A stretch of 14,199 nucleotides of DNA from positions 1 to 14,199 of the forward strand of contig CAMBXJ010000048.1 of NCBI GenBank assembly GCA_945871455.1, in the 5' to 3' direction. This DNA is from Asaia bogorensis (GTDB lineage Bacteria; Pseudomonadota; Alphaproteobacteria; Acetobacterales; Acetobacteraceae). Below the pieces are notes generated by a model that saw only the letters and a program-made list of their open reading frames with translations, was not told where the DNA came from and ran no database searches. The translations under genes were made by a program, and so were the position numbers. Shown here piece by piece: positions 9,445 through 14,199 of the stretch (within the stretch, counting starts at the first letter, position 1; each line of letters opens with the position of its first letter).

Positions 9445-10812
9445 CTACTGTCGCCCGTCGATCATCTCGGCGAAACGCCCAAACAAATAATGGCTATCGC
9501 TCGGCCCTGGGCTCGCCTCCGGATGATACTGCACGCTGAACGCCGGCCGGTCGGAACACGCCAACCCCTCGTTCGAGCCATCGAACAGGGACACATGCGT
9601 GGCCGTCACCGTTGCCGGCAGGCTGTCGGCATCCACCGCGAAACCGTGGTTCTGGCTGGTGATCTCCACCTTGCCGGTGGTCAGATCCTTCACCGGTTGG
9701 TTGGCGCCACGATGGCCGCGTTGCAGCTTGAAGGTCCGAGCACCGAGCGCCAAAGCCAGCAACTGATGCCCCAGGCAGATGCCGAACAGCGGCACCCCAG
9801 CATCCAGGACACCCCGGATCGCCGGCACCGCGTAAACGCCGGTTGCCGCCGGATCGCCCGGGCCGTTCGACAGGAACACGCCATCCGGCTTGTGTCGCAA
9901 GATATCCTCGGCGGTCGATGTCGCGGGCACCACCGTCACCTGGAAACCGGCCGAGGCCAGACACCGCAGAATATTTTGCTTGGCCCCGTAATCCACCGCC
10001 ACGACATGATGCCGCGGCGCGTCCTGCCGGCCGGCGCCATCGGGCCACGACCATTGCGTCTCATTCCAGGCGTAGCTCTGCCGGCAGGTGACCTCTTTCG
10101 CCAGGTCCATGCCTTCCAGCCCGGGCCATGCCCGCGCCTGGGCACGCAGCGCCTCCAGATCGAATTTTCCATCGTCCGGAAACGCCAGCACCCCGCTCGG
10201 CGGCCCGCCGTCGCGGATGCGTACCGTCAGCGCGCGGGTGTCCACGCCGGCAATGCCGGAAATGGACCGGGCGCGCAGCCAGGCATCCAGATGTTGGACC
10301 GAACGCCAGTTCGACGGTTCCGTGATGTCCTGTTTCACCACCAGGCCACGGGCGGCCACCGACACGGCCTCCATGTCGGCGTGGTTGGTGCCGACATTGC
10401 CGATATGCGGGAACGTGAAGGTGATGATCTGCCCGGCATAGGATGGATCGGTCAGGGTTTCCTGATAACCGGTCATCCCGGTGTTGAAGCAGATTTCCCC
10501 CACGCTCACCGGCGAACCCGCCTGGCTGGAAGCGCCGAAACCGCGCCCCCAGAACACCGTCCCATCCGCCAGCACCAGCGCCGCGGTGGCGCCCGGTGGC
10601 ACCTCGTCGGACGCCATGGGCGCCTCGCTTGCCCCGCCACGCAACTCGGCCAGGGTCAGGCCGGTGGACGCGGCGATCGCGTACCAATGGCGGGAAGGGA
10701 TAGAGCCAGCCTGGCGCCATTTGCGCACGGCCTCCGTGCTCACGCCGGCGAGGCGGGCGGCAGCCTCGCCGCCACCCAATCGGTCGATGATATCGTCTAC
10801 GAGTATCGGCAT
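9445..10812 (-). CDS. carA: Carbamoyl-phosphate synthase small subunit with N-terminal helix-turn-helix
   Basis: 455 residues against about 380 for E. coli CarA. The extra ~70 residues come first: [32 protein letters not shown] and then [20 protein letters not shown], which is the layout of a Cro/YdaS-like helix-turn-helix (recognition helix about 26-35). After a short linker (58-73) the CarA amidotransferase begins at [15 protein letters not shown]; the class I glutaminase triad is intact, C346 in FGICLGHQ and H430/E432 in [10 protein letters not shown], each 77 positions after the E. coli residues. It releases ammonia from glutamine for CarB. ATG at 10812 was chosen because it begins the HTH domain; it lacks a clear ribosome site. 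A TTG at 10851 would add 13 residues read through half of the inverted repeat. It heads the minus-strand operon and diverges from yqeY. Confidence 0.95.
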   Translation of the reverse strand: MPILVDDIIDRLGGGEAAARLAGVSTEAVRKWRQAGSIPSRHWYAIAASTGLTLAELRGGASEAPMASDEVPPGATAALVLADGTVFWGRGFGASSQAGSPVSVGEICFNTGMTGYQETLTDPSYAGQIITFTFPHIGNVGTNHADMEAVSVAARGLVVKQDITEPSNWRSVQHLDAWLRARSISGIAGVDTRALTVRIRDGGPPSGVLAFPDDGKFDLEALRAQARAWPGLEGMDLAKEVTCRQSYAWNETQWSWPDGAGRQDAPRHHVVAVDYGAKQNILRCLASAGFQVTVVPATSTAEDILRHKPDGVFLSNGPGDPAATGVYAVPAIRGVLDAGVPLFGICLGHQLLALALGARTFKLQRGHRGANQPVKDLTTGKVEITSQNHGFAVDADSLPATVTATHVSLFDGSNEGLACSDRPAFSVQYHPEASPGPSDSHYLFGRFAEMIDGRQ

Positions 10813-10825
10813 GGCGGATCGATAT

Positions 10826-10880
10826 CGGAAAAAATTTCCCGAGACAATCAAATGCGCGCGCGTTCAGGAAATTTTTTCCG
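10826..10880. promoter_or_regulatory. Perfect 14-bp inverted repeat, candidate operator
   Basis: CGGAAAAAATTTCC (10826-10839) and its exact reverse complement GGAAATTTTTTCCG (10867-10880), with a 27-base spacer; centre-to-centre distance is 41 bases, close to four helical turns. Each arm is also a near-palindrome, GGAAA-N3-TTTCC, as expected for a dimeric HTH protein. The first arm begins 14 bases before the carA ATG; the second lies about 72-85 bases before the yqeY ATG. A weaker third copy, GGATTTTTCC, is at 10897-10906. The likely ligand is the HTH of CarA itself (inference). A long RNA stem-loop in the carA leader is the alternative. Confidence 0.65.
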
Positions 10881-10918
10881 CGGCGCCGTGCCGAGCGGAT
10901 TTTTCCAACCGAACGGTG

Positions 10919-10924
10919 TATAGA
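10919..10924 (+). promoter_or_regulatory. Possible -10 element of the yqeY-dnaG-rpoD operon
   Basis: TATAGA, preceded by TG at 10917-10918 without the usual spacing base, 27 bases before the yqeY ATG. The hexamer at a 17-base spacing upstream (CGGATT, 10896-10901) is a poor -35 and coincides with the third GGA-TTTTTCC copy, so a protein bound there would block this promoter. Weak evidence only. Confidence 0.25.
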
Positions 10925-10951
10925 GGGCGTTTAAGCGCGGAAGGAATCGTC

Positions 10952-11410
10952 ATGGCCCTGAGAGAGCAATTCACCGAGCAACTCAAAACCTCGATGAAGG
11001 CCGGCGACGCGCCCCGCACCATGACATTGCGCATGATCTTGGCCAAGCTGAAGGACGTCGACATCGCGTCCCGCCCCAAGGGGATCGACAAGGTTCCCGA
11101 CGATGAGATTCTGTCCATGCTGCGCGGCATGGTGAAGTCCCGCCGCGAATCGGTGGAAATGTTCACCCAGGGGAATCGTCCGGAACTGGTCGCCAAGGAA
11201 TCGGCCGAAATCGCGGTCATCGAAGCCTTCCTGCCGCAACAGTTGGACGATGCGGCGATGGAAGCGGCGGTTGCGGATGCAATCGCGGAAACCGGCGCGG
11301 CCAGCATCAAGGACATGGGCAAGGTCATCGCGGTCTTGCGGGCGAAACATGCCGCGGCCCTCGATATGGCCAAGGCGGGGCCGATCGTGAAAGCGAAACT
11401 GTCCGCCTGA
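10952..11410 (+). CDS. yqeY: GatB/YqeY domain protein
   Basis: 152 residues, the normal size for YqeY. The family shares the C-terminal helical domain of the GatB subunit of tRNA amidotransferase; its own function is not settled. Recognisable parts are LREQFTEQLKTSMKAGDAPR (3-22), TLRMILAKLKD, a central KSRRESVEMFTQGNRPELVAKESAEIAVIEAFLPQQL (first 20 residues only are strongly family-like), and the terminal IKDMGKVIAVLRAK that binds tRNA-like ligands in GatB. ATG at 10952 has AAGGA (10941-10945) six bases upstream; a longer in-frame reading from 10481 runs antisense through carA and is not used. The stop overlaps the dnaG start as TGATG. YqeY stands here where enterobacteria have rpsU, ahead of dnaG and rpoD. 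Confidence 0.94.
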   Translation: MALREQFTEQLKTSMKAGDAPRTMTLRMILAKLKDVDIASRPKGIDKVPDDEILSMLRGMVKSRRESVEMFTQGNRPELVAKESAEIAVIEAFLPQQLDDAAMEAAVADAIAETGAASIKDMGKVIAVLRAKHAAALDMAKAGPIVKAKLSA

Positions 11411-13242
11411 TGGCCCTGCCGCCGAATTTCCTGGATGAACTGCGCAGCCGCACCCCGATCGCGGCGGTGATCGGCCGGCGTGTGCGCCTGGCGCGATCGG
11501 GCCGGCAGTGGAAAGGTTGCTGTCCCTTCCACGGAGAAAAGAACCCCAGCTTCTACGTCTATGACGACCATTACCATTGCTTCGGCTGTGGCGCGCATGG
11601 CGACGCGATCGGCTTCGTCATGCAAAGCCAGGGCACCGGCTTCATGGAAGCGGTGGAGCAACTCGCGTCGGAAGCGGGGATGGACGTCCCTCAACCCACG
11701 CCGGAAGCTGCGGAAGCCGAACGCCGCCGGCTGGACCTGGGCGCGATCCTGGAAGCCGCGGCCGCCGCCTATGAACGCCGCCTCTTCCTCCCCGAAGGCC
11801 ACACTGCCCTGACCTATCTCCTCGGCCGCGGCCTGACCCTGGAAACCATCAAGCAGTTCGGCCTCGGCTGGTCCGGCGAGGGGCGCGGTGCGATCGGTGC
11901 CGATCTGGCGCGGGAGGGTGTGACAGCGGACCAACTCGTCGAGGTCGGCGTCATGCGCCGTGACGATGAAACCGGCCGCACATTCGACCTGTTCTACAAC
12001 CGGGTGATGTTCCCAATCCGTGACCGTCGAGGCCGGACGATCAGCTTTGGCGGGCGGATCATGGGCGATGGGCAGCCCAAATACGTGAACGGCCCGGAGA
12101 CCGCGCTGTTCTCCAAACGCCGCAACCTCTACGGCCTGGATATGGCACGCAATGGGGTGCGCGGGGGCCAGCCTTTGGTGGTGGTCGAAGGCTATATGGA
12201 CGTCATCGCCCTGCACCAGGCCGGCTTCACTGGCGCCGTTGCACCATTGGGCACCGCGCTGACCGATGACCAGTTGGAGCTTCTGTGGCAGGTCTCGCCG
12301 ATGCCGATCCTGTGTTTCGACGGCGATGCCGCCGGATCGCGGGCGGCGGCGCGGGGTGCGGAACTCGCCTTGCCGCTGATCACGCCGGAGAAGTCGTTGA
12401 AACTGGTTACCCTGCCGTCGGGGGAAGATCCGGACAGCCTGGTCCGGCGGAACGGTCCGGGGGATTTCCAGGCGATGCTGGCCGCGGCGCGACCGCTGGC
12501 CGATGTCCTCTACGACGTGTTGCGAGAGGGCGTGACACCGGCGTCAGGTCCCGAGTTGCGGGCCGCGTTCATGGCGCGTCTGAATGCCGCGGCGAACCAG
12601 ATCGCGGACAAGACCCTGGCAGGGGAATATCGCACCACCTTCCGCGACCGATTCTATGCCGATCGGCGCCAAGGCAAATCCTATCAGGGCAAGGCGGGCA
12701 AGTTCGGCAAACCGGAGCCCGCGCGGGCGTCCGGTCCGGTTGTTCGCCCGGTGCCAAGCATCGAATCGAGCGACACCGAGCGAACCCGGATTTTGACGGC
12801 AATCCTGCTGCGCCACCCCGCGCTGCTGGAGGATGTGGAGCCCAGCTATGCGCGGCTGACGTTGGATGGGCGGTTGGAGAGGGTGAGGCAGGCGATCAGG
12901 GAATGGGCTGATCGCGTTGACGTTCTTGACACTGAGGGGGTGATGGACCACCTGACTGCCTCTGGATTGCAGGCGGATGTCGCATATGTCCTGGCGTCGG
13001 TTCCCGTGCCGTTACCTGCCTGTGCATCCCCCTCGGCCATGCTGGCGGAGGCCGGGGCGGGGTGGTGGCATATTTTTGGGTTCCTCAACGTCGAACAACT
13101 CCGTGCGGAGGTTGAAGCCGCCAGAGGGGATTTCGACCGCGAGATGACCCGTGAGAATCAAAATCGCCTCACCGCCCGTGTGGAGGCCCTGTTGAAGGTC
13201 CAGCGCGGCGACCCGGACGGGATCGAACTTGAGGCCGCATAA
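11410..13242 (+). CDS. dnaG: DNA primase
   Basis: 610 residues, a typical length. DnaG makes the RNA primers used at replication forks together with the DnaB helicase. The N-terminal zinc ribbon is C38-x2-H41-x15-C57-x2-C60, binding template DNA. The catalytic core follows, with YGLDMAR (241-247) and the TOPRIM signature VVVEGYMDVIALHQAGF (257-273; E260) and LCFDGDAAG (301-309; D304, D306), which bind metal. After a linker rich in Lys, Gly and Pro (about 420-450) comes the less conserved C-terminal helicase-interaction domain (455-610). It begins at an ATG overlapping the yqeY stop and has no strong ribosome site of its own, so it depends on coupling. It ends with three in-frame stop codons in a row (TAA TAA TGA, 13240-13248). 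Confidence 0.97.
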   Translation: MALPPNFLDELRSRTPIAAVIGRRVRLARSGRQWKGCCPFHGEKNPSFYVYDDHYHCFGCGAHGDAIGFVMQSQGTGFMEAVEQLASEAGMDVPQPTPEAAEAERRRLDLGAILEAAAAAYERRLFLPEGHTALTYLLGRGLTLETIKQFGLGWSGEGRGAIGADLAREGVTADQLVEVGVMRRDDETGRTFDLFYNRVMFPIRDRRGRTISFGGRIMGDGQPKYVNGPETALFSKRRNLYGLDMARNGVRGGQPLVVVEGYMDVIALHQAGFTGAVAPLGTALTDDQLELLWQVSPMPILCFDGDAAGSRAAARGAELALPLITPEKSLKLVTLPSGEDPDSLVRRNGPGDFQAMLAAARPLADVLYDVLREGVTPASGPELRAAFMARLNAAANQIADKTLAGEYRTTFRDRFYADRRQGKSYQGKAGKFGKPEPARASGPVVRPVPSIESSDTERTRILTAILLRHPALLEDVEPSYARLTLDGRLERVRQAIREWADRVDVLDTEGVMDHLTASGLQADVAYVLASVPVPLPACASPSAMLAEAGAGWWHIFGFLNVEQLRAEVEAARGDFDREMTRENQNRLTARVEALLKVQRGDPDGIELEAA

Positions 13243-13248
13243 TAATGA

Positions 13249-13275
13249 GGGGCAGCGCCGATCCGGCAGCGCCCC
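13249..13275 (+). repeat. Imperfect hairpin between dnaG and rpoD
   Basis: GGGGC (13249-13253) pairs with GCCCC (13271-13275); a three-by-three internal loop separates this from GCC/GGC (13257-13259 with 13265-13267) and a five-base loop. There is no T-run. The same bases also contain a direct repeat of GCAGCGCC. It could slow polymerase or be an RNA processing site between the primase and sigma-factor parts of the operon. Confidence 0.35.
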
Positions 13276-13300
13276 GTGTGACGAAGGAGTGCGCTGAGAC

Positions 13301-14199
13301 ATGGCCACCAAACCGAGTGTCGCTGGCGATACCGTGACGGCCGAACAGGACGTGGAGACCACGCTGCTGGATGTGCAGACGGTCGCCGTGAAGCGTCTGA
13401 TCGCGCGTGGCAAGGAGCGCGGATACATCACGTTCGATGAGCTGAACGCGATCCTGCCGCCGGATCAGAACAGCAGCGAGCAGATCGAAGACGTGATGGC
13501 CAATTTCTCGGAAATGGGCATCCAGGTCGTCGAGAGCGAGGAATCCGAGGACGGCGAGACTCCTGTCGCCAAGGCGGAGAAGTCCGAGGACGCCGAGGAA
13601 GAAGAAGGCCAGACCGGCAATGTCGATGAGGCCAATCTCGGCCGCACCGACGATCCGGTCCGCATGTACCTGCGGGAGATGGGCAGCGTCGAGCTGCTGT
13701 CGCGTGAGGGCGAGATCGCGATCGCCAAGCGGATCGAGGCCGGCCGCGACATGATGATCAACGGCTTGTGTGAAAGCCCGCTGACCTTCAAGGCCATCAT
13801 CTCCTGGCATGAGCAGCTCAAGGCCGGGCGCATGCTGCTGCGTGACATCATCGACCTGGAAGCGACCGACGGCGCCGGCGCGCCGACCCCGGACAGTGTG
13901 GAAGCGGTCGAGGCCAGTGGTGGTGGCGACGGTTTCCCGGCGAATGACGACATGGACCCCGATGAGGAGGGCGATGGCCCGTCGATGTCGCTGTCGGCGC
14001 TGGAGGAGAAGCTGAAGCCCGAGGTGCTGGCGAATTTCGAGGAAATCGAAAACCAGTACAAGAAGCTGCACAAGATGCAGCACCGCCGCCTGGAAAGCAT
14101 GACCAGCGGCGAGGAAGTGACCACCCGATCCGAAAAAAGCTACGAAAAAATCCGGGAGGAACTGGTCCAGAAGGTCGGCCAGGTCCGTCTGCACAACAA
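13301..14199 (+). CDS. rpoD: RNA polymerase primary sigma factor, N-terminal part (runs off window)
   Basis: 299 codons of an open frame that continues past the window end. ATG at 13301 has AAGGAG 11 bases upstream. Region 1.1 is at about 20-80 (VKRLIARGKERGYITFDELN, inhibits DNA binding by free sigma), followed by an acidic linker (80-110), region 1.2 (DDPVRMYLREMGSVELLSRE, 117-136, contacts the discriminator) and the start of the non-conserved region up to the window edge, with a gap-like acidic stretch (186-230) and KMQHRRLESM. Regions 2-4, which bind core polymerase and the -10/-35, lie outside. The order yqeY-dnaG-rpoD, all on one strand, is the alphaproteobacterial form of the macromolecular-synthesis operon. 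A 341-residue open frame on the other strand here is a shadow. Confidence 0.97.
   Translation, partial: MATKPSVAGDTVTAEQDVETTLLDVQTVAVKRLIARGKERGYITFDELNAILPPDQNSSEQIEDVMANFSEMGIQVVESEESEDGETPVAKAEKSEDAEEEEGQTGNVDEANLGRTDDPVRMYLREMGSVELLSREGEIAIAKRIEAGRDMMINGLCESPLTFKAIISWHEQLKAGRMLLRDIIDLEATDGAGAPTPDSVEAVEASGGGDGFPANDDMDPDEEGDGPSMSLSALEEKLKPEVLANFEEIENQYKKLHKMQHRRLESMTSGEEVTTRSEKSYEKIREELVQKVGQVRLHN

Noticed and set aside
9490..10923. 477-residue plus-strand open frame antisense to carA
   Set aside because: Shadow of carA; no recognisable domain, and it would cross the control region.
10864..12216. 450-residue minus-strand open frame antisense to yqeY and dnaG
   Set aside because: Shadow; it ends in the inverted-repeat region and has no domain.
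13169..14194. 341-residue minus-strand open frame at the right end
   Set aside because: Antisense to rpoD, whose regions 1.1 and 1.2 are unmistakable on the plus strand.

Overview
The window looks like a chromosomal housekeeping region of a GC-rich alphaproteobacterium, most likely in Rhodospirillales and perhaps Acetobacteraceae. The evidence is the high G+C (40 of 60 bases in a hand-counted line inside carA), the alphaproteobacterial style of GreA, YqeY-DnaG-RpoD and fused CysNC, and the gene set carA/carB/greA facing yqeY-dnaG-rpoD. The family-level placement is inference from protein style, not a search.

Left part, minus strand (1-2957): a sulfate-activation unit, cysD then cysNC (ATP sulfurylase small subunit, then the GTPase large subunit fused to APS kinase), followed with a 17-base overlap by the start of a uracil-DNA-glycosylase-family gene that runs off the window edge. 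Upstream is a gene-free stretch of about 355 bases (2958-3312) with a candidate promoter and a degenerate palindromic repeat.

Middle, minus strand (3313-10812): transcribed right to left, carA, a small two-helix membrane protein, a small soluble protein, carB, greA and ilvA. The two small genes sit tightly inside the carAB pair and are locally much less GC-rich than the neighbours, so they look like a later insertion. CarA is unusual: about 70 residues containing a helix-turn-helix are fused ahead of the normal glutaminase subunit.

Right part, plus strand (10952-14199): yqeY, dnaG and rpoD (cut by the window end), a version of the macromolecular-synthesis operon. It diverges from carA across a 139-base region that holds a perfect 14-bp inverted repeat; each arm is itself a near-palindrome of the form GGAAA-N3-TTTCC.

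The most interesting idea is that the HTH-CarA fusion binds this repeat, so that the enzyme making carbamoyl phosphate would control its own operon and possibly the divergent primase/sigma-factor operon. The fusion and the repeat are visible in the sequence; the binding is inference. Most other long open frames are antisense shadows of these genes and were left out.
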